From positions 41,299 to 105,298 of the forward strand of contig JBHWOX010000025.1 of NCBI GenBank assembly GCA_043424615.1: DNA of 64,000 nucleotides, written 5' to 3'. A program made the translations under genes and the position numbers. Numbering within the stretch: position 1 is the first letter of the stretch; each line of letters begins with the position of its first letter. This stretch comes from JAUNQW01 sp043424615. Its GTDB lineage: Bacteria; Bacillota; Bacilli; Lactobacillales; Carnobacteriaceae_A. The notes beneath the pieces were generated by a model. It saw nothing but the letters and a program-made list of their open reading frames with translations. It was not told the DNA's origin and did not search any database. Of this stretch, positions 26,789 through 35,710 are shown piece after piece.

Positions 26789-27639
26789 TAATTTCTCGCT
26801 CCTGTCTGTAAAATCTTATTAGAAATCCAGTTTGCTAATGCATTAACAGCAACTACGAAGACGACCAAGACAACTGCCGTTGCAAAGGCTTTGTCAACAT
26901 GACGTCCTTCATTCGTTAATACATACATGTGCAAGGCCATCGTACGTCCAGTTTCACTTAAGGAAGTAGCCATGTTAGGAGCCGTTCCTAAAGTAAACAT
27001 TAAAGCTGCTGTTTCACCAATCACACGTCCTGAAGCTAAAATGACCCCAGAAACAATCCCTGGCATAGCAACAGGTAAGACGACTTGGAATATCGTACGG
27101 ATAGGTCCAGCTCCTAAACCAAAGGAAGCTTCACGTAAAGAGTCATCCACTGATAACATAGCCTCTTCAGTTGAACGAACAATTAAAGGTAAAACCATGA
27201 TGGTCACTGTTAAAACCCCAGCTAGGACAGAATAACCCAATCCCAGTGTGTTTCTGAAGAATAACATCCCAAACAAACCGTAGACAATCGAAGGAACCGC
27301 TTGTAAGGTGTCGGTGGCCATTGAAATGGTTTGAGTAATTTTACTTGAACGGTCGGCATATTCAACCAGATAAATCCCTGTGAAGACCCCAATTGGAGCG
27401 GCGAATAACAGGGTTAAACCGACAACTACAATGGTGGTAATCAATGACGGCATTAAGGATTGGTTTTGGGAGTCGAAATTCCAAGCAAATAAATCAGCGG
27501 TGATATTAGGAATCCCGTTCACAAAGATATAAAGCAAAATGTAAATTAATGAACCAAAAGTGATAGCAGTAGCGAGATAGATAACTGCACGAGCAATGTA
27601 ACTACCTGCGTGACTTGTTTGTTTTGTTCGATCAGTCAT
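26788..27639 (-). CDS. pstA: Phosphate ABC transporter permease PstA
   Basis: Membrane subunit of the high-affinity phosphate importer. The 283 residues have six hydrophobic segments; the permease loop EASFGLGAGPIRTIFQVVLP is near residues 165-184 and PIGVFTGIYLVEYA near 81. One-base overlaps (TAATG) couple it to pstC upstream and pstB downstream. No oddities. Confidence 0.95.
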   Translation of the reverse strand: MTDRTKQTSHAGSYIARAVIYLATAITFGSLIYILLYIFVNGIPNITADLFAWNFDSQNQSLMPSLITTIVVVGLTLLFAAPIGVFTGIYLVEYADRSSKITQTISMATDTLQAVPSIVYGLFGMLFFRNTLGLGYSVLAGVLTVTIMVLPLIVRSTEEAMLSVDDSLREASFGLGAGPIRTIFQVVLPVAMPGIVSGVILASGRVIGETAALMFTLGTAPNMATSLSETGRTMALHMYVLTNEGRHVDKAFATAVVLVVFVVAVNALANWISNKILQTGARN

Positions 27640-28520
27640 TAGTAAGATTCACCCCTGTTCTTAAGCAATAAGAAGACCCCATTAATGACAATAATGAAGG
27701 CAAATAAGACAACCCCCGTAGAAATCAGAGCAGTTCGGTGGGTTCCTGATGCATAGGCCATCTCTAAAATAATATTGGTGGTTAGGGTACGAATACCATC
27801 TAAAATATTGAAAGTAATACGGGCTTGGTTACCAGCTACCAATTGGACAGCCATGGTCTCACCAATCGCCCGCCCCATACCTAAAATTGCTGAAGAGATA
27901 ATCCCTGATTTAGCTGCTGGGACAACAATGGTTAGGACGGATCGTTCATGGGTAGCCCCCAAGGCAATCCCCCCATTATAGAAAACAGCCGGAACAGCAC
28001 GGATAGATGTTTCTGAAATTGATATGACTGTCGGTAAAATCATGATTGCTAAGACAATAATAGCTGCTAAGATGGACGTCCCGTTTGATGAAGAAAAAGT
28101 TTGACGGATGACATCAACAATCACTTGTAGACCGAAGAAACCGAAGATAATCGATGGAATCCCAGCCATTAAGTTAATCGCTGGGCGCAAAATTTTATAA
28201 AGCCACTTTGGACAAAAACGGGCCAAGTAAATCGCTGTTAGAACTCCAATCGGTACACCCAAAACGACGGCGCCTAAGGTCGTATAAACAGAACCTAAAA
28301 TCATCGGTAAAATTCCAAAATAACCGTTGGGATTTTCAGGTGTCCAATCCGTCGATGGTGCCCAACGTTGACCGAATAAGAAGTCTCCGACTCCATACTC
28401 AAAAATAAAAGGCAAACCATTAGCAAAGATAAAGATAACGATTAAAATTAATGAAATAACTGCAATCAGTGATGAAAAAAGGAAAATTCCCTTCCATACA
28501 CTTTCTTTGGTATTATGCAA
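27639..28520 (-). CDS. pstC: Phosphate ABC transporter permease PstC
   Basis: Second membrane subunit of the phosphate importer, 293 residues, six hydrophobic segments. GVPIGVLTAIYLARFCP is at about 85-101, the motif AGIPSIIFGFFGLQVI near 115, and the permease loop GATHERSVLTIVVPAAKSGI near 187-206. It follows pstS after 82 bases that contain a terminator-like hairpin, so pstS mRNA should exceed pstC mRNA. One-base overlap with pstA. Confidence 0.95.
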   Translation of the reverse strand: MHNTKESVWKGIFLFSSLIAVISLILIVIFIFANGLPFIFEYGVGDFLFGQRWAPSTDWTPENPNGYFGILPMILGSVYTTLGAVVLGVPIGVLTAIYLARFCPKWLYKILRPAINLMAGIPSIIFGFFGLQVIVDVIRQTFSSSNGTSILAAIIVLAIMILPTVISISETSIRAVPAVFYNGGIALGATHERSVLTIVVPAAKSGIISSAILGMGRAIGETMAVQLVAGNQARITFNILDGIRTLTTNIILEMAYASGTHRTALISTGVVLFAFIIVINGVFLLLKNRGESY

Positions 28521-28554
28521 TCGTTCTCACTCCCTTAAACTCGATAATTCAGCT

Positions 28555-28585
28555 AAATAAAAAGAGGAGGTTAAACCTCCCCTCG
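28555..28585 (-). terminator. Terminator-like hairpin between pstS and pstC
   Basis: Stem built on GGAGGTT/AACCTCC (28563-28585) followed on the minus strand by TTTTTATTT. Such a site commonly gives an excess of the binding-protein mRNA over the permease mRNA in ABC operons. Confidence 0.7.
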
Positions 28586-28602
28586 GTATAAATGTTCTTG
28601 GA

Positions 28603-29607
28603 TTATGCAGAGACTTCATCCCAAGTAGTGATTTCGCCAGTGAAGATTTGTTTAACTTGGTCAACTGTTAATTCTTCAGTTGGGTTATCAGTGTGAACAA
28701 CAACAGCAATACCGTCTAATGCCATTGGTTGGCTTTCTAATTGGCCAGCTTCTTCTTCACTTAATTCACGAGAAGCCATACCAATGTCGTTAGCTCCATC
28801 AATGGTATCTTGCATACCAGCACCAGAACCGTTAGCTTGAATGTTTACAGTAACGTTAGGGTTTTGTTCTTGGTAAGCATCGGCAATTGCTTGCATAGCA
28901 GGCTCAACTGAAGTAGATCCAGAGATTGTTACTTCTCCAGAAGCACTTTCATCAGCTGTGTATTCTGCTTGTTGGTCTTCGCTGATTGCGATGAATCCTT
29001 GTTCTTCAACAATGTCTTGAGCTTCTGGTGAGAAGATGAAGTTGTAGAAGTCTTGAGCTTCAGCAGATAATTCACCTTTGTAAGCTACGTTGAATGGACG
29101 ATAAATTGGATATTCTTCAGCTTGGATGTTTTCAGGAGTAGCTTCAACACCTTCGATGTTTACTGCTTTAACAGTGTCATCTAATGATCCTAAAGAAATG
29201 TAACCAATTGCTGTTGGGTCTCCAGCTACTGTTGAAAGAACAGCACCTGTAGAGTTTTGAATGGTTGCTTCAGGAGAAGTTAAGTCAACATCATTTTCAT
29301 CAACAATTCCTGTGATTTCAGTGAAGGCATCACGAGTTCCTGAACCTTCTTCACGAGAAATAACGTTGATTGAAGCAGAAGTATCAAAATCACCAGAGGC
29401 AGCTGCATCATCAGATGATTCTTCTTCAGAAGCTTCACCTTCTGATGAATTATCAGTTGTTTCTTCAGTTGTTTCTTCTGTAGCTGTGTCAGCTCCTGTA
29501 TCAGCAGCTGAGTCTTCTGATGAAGAGTCTCCTCCATTGCTACAAGCTGCTAATGTTAAGGCAGCTGCAACAGTTGTTAACCATTTTCCAGTTTTAGTCC
29601 AGTTCAT
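28603..29607 (-). CDS. pstS: Phosphate-binding lipoprotein PstS with circularly permuted domain order
   Basis: Extracellular receptor of the Pst phosphate importer. The 334-residue protein has a lipoprotein signal (TLAAC, Cys22) and a Ser/Glu/Asp/Thr-rich linker to about residue 75. In ordinary PstS the first half reads ISGSTSV...GSGAG...SREL...FTGEITTW and the second half SREEGSGTRDAF...NSTGAV...GYISLGSL...YRPF. Here the second half comes first (84-208) and the first half follows (225-334), ending at TTWDEVSA. A short acidic linker (208-223) joins them. All phosphate-binding motifs are present. The start has GAGGGATG; the gene leads pstS-C-A-B-phoU behind three PhoP boxes. Confidence 0.93.
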   Translation of the reverse strand: MNWTKTGKWLTTVAAALTLAACSNGGDSSSEDSAADTGADTATEETTEETTDNSSEGEASEEESSDDAAASGDFDTSASINVISREEGSGTRDAFTEITGIVDENDVDLTSPEATIQNSTGAVLSTVAGDPTAIGYISLGSLDDTVKAVNIEGVEATPENIQAEEYPIYRPFNVAYKGELSAEAQDFYNFIFSPEAQDIVEEQGFIAISEDQQAEYTADESASGEVTISGSTSVEPAMQAIADAYQEQNPNVTVNIQANGSGAGMQDTIDGANDIGMASRELSEEEAGQLESQPMALDGIAVVVHTDNPTEELTVDQVKQIFTGEITTWDEVSA

Positions 29608-29659
29608 AATTTACATCCCTCTTTTATAATTTTTTCGGACAGAATTTGCCCTCAAAAAC

Positions 29660-29665
29660 ATTGTA
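29660..29665 (-). promoter_or_regulatory. -10 box of pstS
   Basis: TACAAT on the minus strand, 31 bases downstream of the nearest PhoP box and 52 bases before the pstS ATG. The boxes stand in for a -35. Confidence 0.45.
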
Positions 29666-29696
29666 TCGAATTATTATTTATTTTAAAGCCGTTTTA

Positions 29697-29723
29697 TGTA
29701 AAGTTTGTGTAAACTCTTGTAAA
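29697..29723 (-). promoter_or_regulatory. Three PhoP-type boxes before pstS
   Basis: TTTACA repeats on the minus strand at 29718-29723, 29708-29713 and 29697-29702, spaced 10 and 11 bases. A further TTTACA lies on the plus strand at 29740-29745. This matches the PhoP direct-repeat operator of Firmicutes, and phoP-phoR lie directly upstream. Confidence 0.88.
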
Positions 29724-29765
29724 GATAGCCCACTAAACATTTACATTGCCTTTTCCTGCGTCAGA

Positions 29766-31520
29766 CTAGCCTTTTTTCAAGTAAACGGTAAAGCTTGATC
29801 CCTTGCCATATACAGAATCAACCACTAAGCGACCAGAGGAATTTTCCACCATATGACGAACGATAGATAATCCGAGCCCTGTCCCCCCTGCATTCCGGCT
29901 TCTGGCCTTATCTACCCGATAAAAACGTTCAAATATACGTTTTTGTTCCTGTTCTTTGATGCCAATGCCGTTATCATTGACAGAAATCCTGACTTCTTCT
30001 CCCATATCTTCAATTTGGACTTCAACATATCCTCCCTCATGATTATAAAGGATGGCATTATTGACCAAATTCATGAGGATTTGTTTCAGGCTGTCTTTAT
30101 AGTAGTTGATGTCCACATCATCAATCAAATCCAGCTTCAAATCGATGTCCTTATTTTCAGCACTCTGCTTCAATACATCAAAAACTGACAGAGTAATATC
30201 CTTCACATTTACTTTTTCTTCAGTGAGTTGGTCAGGTTTTTGCTCTAAGCGGGACAGCTGCAAAATATCCCCCACAATCGAATCTAAGCGCTCACTTTCG
30301 TCTTGCATGATTTTTAGAAAATAAACCAAGGTCTCTCGATCATCCATCGCTCCATCCAGCAAAGTTTCAGTAAAGCCTTTTAAAGCGGTGACGGGCGTGC
30401 GCAACTCATGAGAAGCATTGGACACAAAATCGGTTCGTACTTTTTCCAACCGCCGAATTTCAGTGATGTCATAAAAAATGACAATCAAACCAAAATCTGA
30501 CTCTTGAGAAAGGTGGATAGGAATAATATTTGTATCTAAAATATACTCTTCACTATTTTCTAAAACGATTTCCTTGGATTGGGTTTGGTTGCTTTCAAAG
30601 GCTTTTTCAATCAGCTCGATAATCCAAGGATTTTTAATGATATGAATATACGGGCGGTTAATATAATTACTGACATTAAGCTCCAGCAATTGTGACATGG
30701 CGGGGTTGACAATTTTAATTCGGCGATTTTCATCCAAAAGAATAATGCCAATATTCAAGTTTTCAATTAAATGAAAGAGCTGCTCATTGCGTGACTCTAA
30801 TTCCTTGACCTGGAATTCTAATTTAGACGCCAATTTATTAATGGAATAACCCAATTGATCGATTTCTTTAGAATGATGGCCACGGTAGCGAGAGCCATAA
30901 TTTTTCTCCGCCAACTGGTCCGCCACCATTTTTATTTCTCCCAAAGGCTTGGTGATCGACCGTGTCCAATAAGTCAGATATACGCCCAGAAGCAAAAGAG
31001 AGCCGAGGGTGAATAAAAGGGTATAAATTTGAACCGTATCAGCTCCCACTGCCCTTTCGTTATTCTGATCTGCCAAGCTTAAAACGGCTAAGGGTTCCCC
31101 TTGGCCGTCTTCAATCAAACAGCTGACATAAAACTTATGCTCATCTGAAGTCGGGTCCAGTTTTGTCTGGCGAATGATATGATCCGGTTGATTTAACAGA
31201 TGATTTAATTTTTCAGAATGAAGGGGATCCAGTTGCTCGTTAGAATGATACAGTCCCTGGCCCTGCAGGTTAAAAACAGCTAGGTCTTGCTGGATACTTT
31301 CAGCTGTTGGTTGAACGGCTTCAAGCAGTTCTTGAAGGGTGAAAAAGTCAGCTTGATCAAGCTGACTTTCTAAAGTTATCATCTGACTTTCTAATTTATC
31401 TAATTGCCAGTCTTCATTCTTTTCAACAAAATAGGATTGAACCACTTGGCTGATGACAAAGGAAACGACCAAAAATAAGAGTAAAAATAAAATCATGACA
31501 TTCTTAAATAATCGGCTCAT
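29766..31520 (-). CDS. phoR: PhoR-type membrane sensor histidine kinase
   Basis: Senses phosphate state and phosphorylates PhoP. The 584 residues are laid out as: membrane segment 8-28, extracytoplasmic sensor domain about 30-170, second membrane segment about 175-197, HAMP, a PAS domain beginning near residue 258 (IGIILLDENRRIKIVN), HisKA with the phospho-histidine in SNASHELRTPV near residue 370, and an ATPase domain with the N box NNAILYN and G boxes DNGIGIK and GGTGLGLSIV. The PAS plus histidine layout is that of PhoR/WalK relatives; phosphate genes next door decide for PhoR. Start overlaps the phoP end by 4 bases. Confidence 0.9.
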   Translation of the reverse strand: MSRLFKNVMILFLLLFLVVSFVISQVVQSYFVEKNEDWQLDKLESQMITLESQLDQADFFTLQELLEAVQPTAESIQQDLAVFNLQGQGLYHSNEQLDPLHSEKLNHLLNQPDHIIRQTKLDPTSDEHKFYVSCLIEDGQGEPLAVLSLADQNNERAVGADTVQIYTLLFTLGSLLLLGVYLTYWTRSITKPLGEIKMVADQLAEKNYGSRYRGHHSKEIDQLGYSINKLASKLEFQVKELESRNEQLFHLIENLNIGIILLDENRRIKIVNPAMSQLLELNVSNYINRPYIHIIKNPWIIELIEKAFESNQTQSKEIVLENSEEYILDTNIIPIHLSQESDFGLIVIFYDITEIRRLEKVRTDFVSNASHELRTPVTALKGFTETLLDGAMDDRETLVYFLKIMQDESERLDSIVGDILQLSRLEQKPDQLTEEKVNVKDITLSVFDVLKQSAENKDIDLKLDLIDDVDINYYKDSLKQILMNLVNNAILYNHEGGYVEVQIEDMGEEVRISVNDNGIGIKEQEQKRIFERFYRVDKARSRNAGGTGLGLSIVRHMVENSSGRLVVDSVYGKGSSFTVYLKKG

Positions 31521-32227
31521 TCTTCTGGCTCCTTCAAGCGGTAACCGAACCCTCGAATGGTCTGAATGTATTCAGGTTTTTTACTGTTATCTTCTAACTT
31601 TTCACGCAGATGGCTGATGTGCACATCCACAATCCGAGTGCCCCCTGTGTAATCATAATTCCAGATGGCATTTAAAAGTTGGTCACGGTTTAAAATGCGG
31701 TCTTTTTGAGTGGCCATAAAGTGTAGAAGTTCAAATTCTTTAGGCGTTAAATCGATGGATTTATTATTTTTGAAGACCTCATAGTTGGCTGGAAAAATCG
31801 ATATCTCTCCTACCCGAATGACATTTTCATCACTATCTTCTTCATCCTGCGCCTCTTCTTCCACTCCGGCACGTCTAAAGATGGCATTCATACGAGCAAT
31901 TAACTCTCTAGGACTAAAAGGTTTGGTCATATAATCATCCGCACCTAGTTCCAAGCCGATGATCTTATCTAGTTCTTCATCTTTAGCCGTCAGCATTAAA
32001 ATAGGAGTATCCACTCGCTCTTGACGCAAGTCCCGGCAGACGTCCATCCCACTTTTAGCTGGCAACATTAAATCTAAAATAATAAAATCATACTTGCCTT
32101 TTAAAGCCATTTGATAAGCGGTCTCCCCATCCATAGCGGTATCAACCTGATAGCCTTCTTTTTCTAAATTGAAGGTGAGGAGGGTAACAATTGATTGCTC
32201 ATCATCCACTACTAATATTCGCTTCAT
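31517..32227 (-). CDS. phoP: PhoP-type OmpR-family response regulator
   Basis: DNA-binding response regulator expected to activate the TTTACA promoters before pstS and the separate phoU. The 236 residues start KRILVVDDEQSIV; the phospho-acceptor aspartate is in FIILDLMLPAKSG near residue 53, the receiver lysine in YMTKPFSPREL, and the winged-helix ends with IQTIRGFGYRLKE. It overlaps phoR by 4 bases. An acidic stretch (EEEAQDEEDSDE) links the two domains. No PhoP box was seen before this gene. Confidence 0.92.
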   Translation of the reverse strand: MKRILVVDDEQSIVTLLTFNLEKEGYQVDTAMDGETAYQMALKGKYDFIILDLMLPAKSGMDVCRDLRQERVDTPILMLTAKDEELDKIIGLELGADDYMTKPFSPRELIARMNAIFRRAGVEEEAQDEEDSDENVIRVGEISIFPANYEVFKNNKSIDLTPKEFELLHFMATQKDRILNRDQLLNAIWNYDYTGGTRIVDVHISHLREKLEDNSKKPEYIQTIRGFGYRLKEPEE

Positions 32228-32319
32228 TCATTTCGCCCTTTCCCTGTATCTACACATTCATTTTAAATGATAATAAAAAGAATACAATAGTGAAATGTTT
32301 ATATATTAATCATTTGTCT

Positions 32320-32354
32320 AAAAAAAAGACCTTTCAGCAGCTAACTGAAAGATC
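32320..32354 (-). terminator. Terminator after the GlsB-like gene
   Basis: Stem GACCTTTCAG/CTGAAAGATC (32328-32337 with 32345-32354), followed by a T-run on the minus strand. Confidence 0.88.
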
Positions 32355-32372
32355 TCTCATCAAGCTAATAAC

Positions 32373-32612
32373 TTAACGGCTAGTAATTAAATCATAAATT
32401 AAGACCAGAATAATCGCCCCAATAATAGCAGGGAAGACAGCGATTCCTCCAACTGTCCAGCCCCAGTCGTTTAATAACCATCCGCCTAATGATGAACCAA
32501 TAATACCTAAAATGATGTTACCAAAGATACCACCAGGGACGTCTTTATTCATAATCACTTGGGTTAACCATCCGATGATGCCCCCAACGATGATTGTCAT
32601 AATAAATCCCAT
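32373..32612 (-). CDS. GlsB/YeaQ/YmgE-family small membrane protein
   Basis: 79 residues with three hydrophobic segments (about 3-20, 27-47 and 52-76) separated by glycine-rich turns (GGIIGWLTQ, GGIFGNIILGIIGSSLGGWL). This is the GlsB/YeaQ/YmgE transglycosylase-associated family, a general stress-linked group; the molecular role is not established. The start at 32612 has GAGGTG 7 bases upstream. It lies alone between phoP and ddh, with its own terminator. Confidence 0.88.
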   Translation of the reverse strand: MGFIMTIIVGGIIGWLTQVIMNKDVPGGIFGNIILGIIGSSLGGWLLNDWGWTVGGIAVFPAIIGAIILVLIYDLITSR

Positions 32613-32734
32613 TTTTTTTCACCTCTTTTCTTTGTTAACAACTGTTAATATAGTCCTTTCAGCTGCATTTTTCAAAGAATTCGCCTAGCAAATGACAGCT
32701 GACACCTCCAAGTTAACACGCCTGCTTTATTCTT

Positions 32735-32785
32735 GCAAAAAAGCTCTCAGCAGCTGACTTTTAAAAGTTAAGATGATGAGAGCTT
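32735..32785 (-). terminator. Terminator after the lysine operon
   Basis: Outer stem AAGCTCTCA/TGAGAGCTT (32741-32749 with 32777-32785) with further pairing inside, followed by TTTTTTGC on the minus strand, 16 bases past the ddh stop. Confidence 0.8.
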
Positions 32786-32800
32786 CAGTTTTATTCTCTT

Positions 32801-33769
32801 TTATAATAAGTCTCGACGCAGGTCTTCAGCAGATTGAGCTGAAAGCAAGGCCGGAGCAATATCAAATATCGTTCGGGCCCCTCTTTGCCCTTCTTGGGCT
32901 AAGCGGTAGCAAGCGCGGGCGTAAGCGACATTGACAGCAGCTGTAAAAGCGGGGTTCGAACTTAAGGAGAGGTGAAATTCATATAAAGAAGGCTGCCCTT
33001 CTTTGGATTGACCCTGGCGGAAAACATGTCCACCATGGGGAAGACCAGCATGGTCGCGATCTAATTCTTCTTGGCTGACAAAATGGACACAGGTCTCATA
33101 ACCCTCAAAGTAATGAGGCAAGTGAACAATACTTGCTTCCAGCTGTTCAGGATCAGCCCCTTCCTCTAAAACAGCATACACTTCCCTTTGGTGGGCACTT
33201 TTACTTTGATAGTCAATCTCTTCCCCTCGGTCAATAGCTTCTAACATCTCTTTGGAAGGCAAGGTATACTGAACAGCATCCTGGATCCCGTCTAATTGTC
33301 GGACGGCAGCTCCATGGCCCTGGCTTTTACCCGGCCCCCAAAAAGTATAAGTCGATCCTTGGGGTTGGATGGCTTCAGCCATCATCCGATGAAGGGAAAA
33401 GAGACCCGGATCCCATCCAATTGAAATAATCGATAAATGCGAAGACTGGCGAGCTGCTTGGTCAACCTTTTCAAAATAAGTTGGAATTTGATCATGGGTA
33501 TCAAAAGAATCTACCGTATTAAAATACTGAGCATAGTAAGGGGTTTGGTCCGGCAGATCACGGTCAGATGAACCACATAAAATCAAGACATCCACCTGAT
33601 CTTGAAAGTCAAGAAGCTGGTCAAGAGGGTAAACCGGCCCTGAGCTTTCCACTTGTTCAGCTGGACGACGAGAAAAAATCCCGACAAGTTCCATATCCTG
33701 ATTTTGGCTTAAAGCATCTTCGACCCCTTTTCCGAGATGGCCGTATCCCAAAATTGCTATTTTAATCAT
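32801..33769 (-). CDS. ddh: meso-Diaminopimelate dehydrogenase
   Basis: Converts tetrahydrodipicolinate directly to meso-diaminopimelate with NADPH and ammonia, replacing the four-step succinyl or acetyl branch. I start at MIKIAILGYGHLG (33769), directly after the dapB stop and with GGGAGG in the dapB end; an extension to 33790 is less likely. The 322 residues show the NADP loop GYGHLGKGVE, GIFSRRP, and the Ddh motifs GWDPGLFS, FWGPGKSQGHG, GLPHGGHV and NPDF-type SSNPAFTA. Last gene of lysA-asd-dapB-ddh. With dapB and lysA it completes lysine, except that dapA is not in the window. Confidence 0.94.
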   Translation of the reverse strand: MIKIAILGYGHLGKGVEDALSQNQDMELVGIFSRRPAEQVESSGPVYPLDQLLDFQDQVDVLILCGSSDRDLPDQTPYYAQYFNTVDSFDTHDQIPTYFEKVDQAARQSSHLSIISIGWDPGLFSLHRMMAEAIQPQGSTYTFWGPGKSQGHGAAVRQLDGIQDAVQYTLPSKEMLEAIDRGEEIDYQSKSAHQREVYAVLEEGADPEQLEASIVHLPHYFEGYETCVHFVSQEELDRDHAGLPHGGHVFRQGQSKEGQPSLYEFHLSLSSNPAFTAAVNVAYARACYRLAQEGQRGARTIFDIAPALLSAQSAEDLRRDLL

Positions 33770-33770
33770 A

Positions 33771-34520
33771 TTAACCTCCCAAAAGATCATTCATACTATA
33801 GAAACCGGGCTCTTGAGTGATTAAAAATTCAGCCGCTTGGATTGCACCATGAGCGAAAACTTTTTTAGACTGGGCCGTATGTGTGACTTCAATCACTTCA
33901 TCTTCGCCGGCGAAGATGGCGCTATGTTCACCTACGATGGTCCCGCCACGAACCGCTGATACACCAATTTCTTCCCTTGGACGGCCTTCATAATGGCCTG
34001 ACCGCCCTTCGACGACTTGATCCAGGGAAGGACGACCTTGCTGGCAAGCTTTCACCAACATCTTAGCGGTCCCAGAAGGAGAATCTTTTTTATAACGATG
34101 ATGTTTTTCAACGATCTCAATATCAAAGTCTTGCAAGACGCGGGACAGCTCTTCCAGCATTTTTTCCATCATATTGATCCCGACGCTCATATTTTTGGCA
34201 AAAAATATAGGAATCGATTGGCTGGCTTGCTGGATTTTGTCTTCCTCTTCTTCACTATAACCGGTGGTTGCAATCACCAATGGCAGCTGTTTAGCCAAGC
34301 CATAATCTAAGACAGCTTCTAAGGTCGCCGGCAAAGAAAAGTCAATCAACACATCTGCTTGTTCTTCTAAGTCTTCAAAGCAATCAACAATGGGATAATC
34401 TGCTTCATGATTGGCTTCTTCAGCGTACCCACCCACTATTTCATGGTCTTCCATTCCTCTAAGGCAGTCGGCTAAAACCTGCCCCATGGCTCCAGTCGCT
34501 CCTGAAATAATTACTTTCAT
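33771..34520 (-). CDS. dapB: 4-Hydroxy-tetrahydrodipicolinate reductase
   Basis: Reduces the DapA product to tetrahydrodipicolinate for lysine and, in many bacteria, the wall. The 249 residues have the cofactor loop SGATGAMGQ, TTGYSEEE, and the catalytic HH plus substrate lysine in EKHHRYKKDSPSGTA near residue 143. The start at 34520 sits right behind GGAGGG. A 185-base gap with a long hairpin separates it from asd, where dapA would be expected in many relatives. ddh follows at once. Confidence 0.95.
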   Translation of the reverse strand: MKVIISGATGAMGQVLADCLRGMEDHEIVGGYAEEANHEADYPIVDCFEDLEEQADVLIDFSLPATLEAVLDYGLAKQLPLVIATTGYSEEEEDKIQQASQSIPIFFAKNMSVGINMMEKMLEELSRVLQDFDIEIVEKHHRYKKDSPSGTAKMLVKACQQGRPSLDQVVEGRSGHYEGRPREEIGVSAVRGGTIVGEHSAIFAGEDEVIEVTHTAQSKKVFAHGAIQAAEFLITQEPGFYSMNDLLGG

Positions 34521-34542
34521 CCCTTTACCCTCCTAAGCTAAA

Positions 34543-34616
34543 CGCCCAACTCTCTTCCTCGTCTAGACCAATTGAAGGAAGGCCTTCAACTGAAGAGAGT
34601 AAGTTAGAGTTGGGCG
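34543..34616 (-). other. Compound hairpin between asd and dapB
   Basis: Outer stem of 11 bp (CGCCCAACTCT at 34543-34553 with AGAGTTGGGCG at 34606-34616), inner perfect 7-bp hairpin TTGAAGG/CCTTCAA (34572-34578 with 34583-34589), and a possible middle helix CTCTTC/GAAGAG. No T-run follows on either strand, so it is not a simple terminator. It lies 23 bases before the dapB start. It may process or stabilise the operon mRNA, or be the scar of a short palindromic element. Confidence 0.6.
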
Positions 34617-34706
34617 CCAGCAAGTGTATTAAATTAATCATGTCTACTGCCAGAATCAATTCATTTAATCACATTCTCCAGCACGGTGGAAAACACGATC
34701 TAAATC

Positions 34707-35696
34707 CTAACTAAAGTGAGCCTCCACTAATTGTTCAGCGATTTGAACAGAGTTGGTGGCTGCCCCTTTACGGATATTATCGGCTGTACACCATAAGTTC
34801 AAACCATTTTCAACACTGTCGTCTCGGCGAATACGGCCCACATAAACTTCATCTAAGCCATCTGTTTGTTCCTGTAAAGGATACTCTTCTTTTTCAATAT
34901 TGTCGTAAACCACTACACCTGGGGCTTCAGATAATAGTTTCACCACATCTTCAATCTCATAAGCTTTACCTAGCTCTAAGTTAATAGAAATAGCGTGAGA
35001 GTTTTTAACCGGAACACGAACCGCTGTTGCTGTGACCTTAATATCAGGGTCATCTAAGATTTTATTGGTTTCTAACATCATTTTCATTTCTTCTTTAGTG
35101 TAACCATTTTCTAAAAAGACATCGATTTGTGGCAAGACATTTTTAGCAATGGAGTATTTGTATTGGTCAGTAGTGCCTTCTTCAAGGTCACGAACTCCAC
35201 CGTGTCCTGAGCCTGAAACCGCTTGGTAAGTATTGTAAACCACACGTTTCAAACCATATTCATCCTCTAAAGGTTTCAAGACGACCATGGATTGGATGGT
35301 TGAACAGTTGGGGTTAGCAATTAAGTGATCATCTTGCCCAATGGCTCCAGCATTTACTTCAGGAACGACCAAAGGAACATTCTCTTCCATACGGAAATGA
35401 GAAGAGTTGTCCACACAATAAACGCCTGCTTCAATGGCTAGTGGAACAAATTTTTCTGAAACACTTCCCCCACCAGCGAAGAAAGCTAAATCGATATCAT
35501 TATCTTTGAAACTATCTTCGGTTAATTCTTGAATCGTATAGGTTTCTTGATTAAATTCGATTTCTTCTCCGGCAGAACGTGCAGAAGCTAAGGGGATCAG
35601 TTGGTCAACGGGGAAATTTCTTTCTTCTAAAATTTGAAGGATGGTTTGACCCACCATTCCACTGGCACCAATGACAGCAACATTTACTTTTGACAT
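34707..35696 (-). CDS. asd: Aspartate-semialdehyde dehydrogenase
   Basis: Reduces aspartyl phosphate to aspartate semialdehyde, the branch point for lysine, methionine and threonine. The 329 residues have the NADP loop VIGASGMVGQ, the catalytic cysteine in NPNCSTIQ near residue 127, and the substrate arginine and histidine region AVRVPVKNSHAI. I start at MSKVNV (35696), 8 bases from GGAGG; the ATG two codons earlier is only 2 bases from it. Second gene after lysA. Its product also serves homoserine and hence the metY substrate. Confidence 0.95.
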   Translation of the reverse strand: MSKVNVAVIGASGMVGQTILQILEERNFPVDQLIPLASARSAGEEIEFNQETYTIQELTEDSFKDNDIDLAFFAGGGSVSEKFVPLAIEAGVYCVDNSSHFRMEENVPLVVPEVNAGAIGQDDHLIANPNCSTIQSMVVLKPLEDEYGLKRVVYNTYQAVSGSGHGGVRDLEEGTTDQYKYSIAKNVLPQIDVFLENGYTKEEMKMMLETNKILDDPDIKVTATAVRVPVKNSHAISINLELGKAYEIEDVVKLLSEAPGVVVYDNIEKEEYPLQEQTDGLDEVYVGRIRRDDSVENGLNLWCTADNIRKGAATNSVQIAEQLVEAHFS

Positions 35697-35710
35697 AGAC
35701 ATGTCCTCCT

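Noticed and set aside
34525..34641. 38-codon frame between asd and dapB as a real gene
   Set aside because: No good ribosome site and most of it is the two arms of a hairpin.
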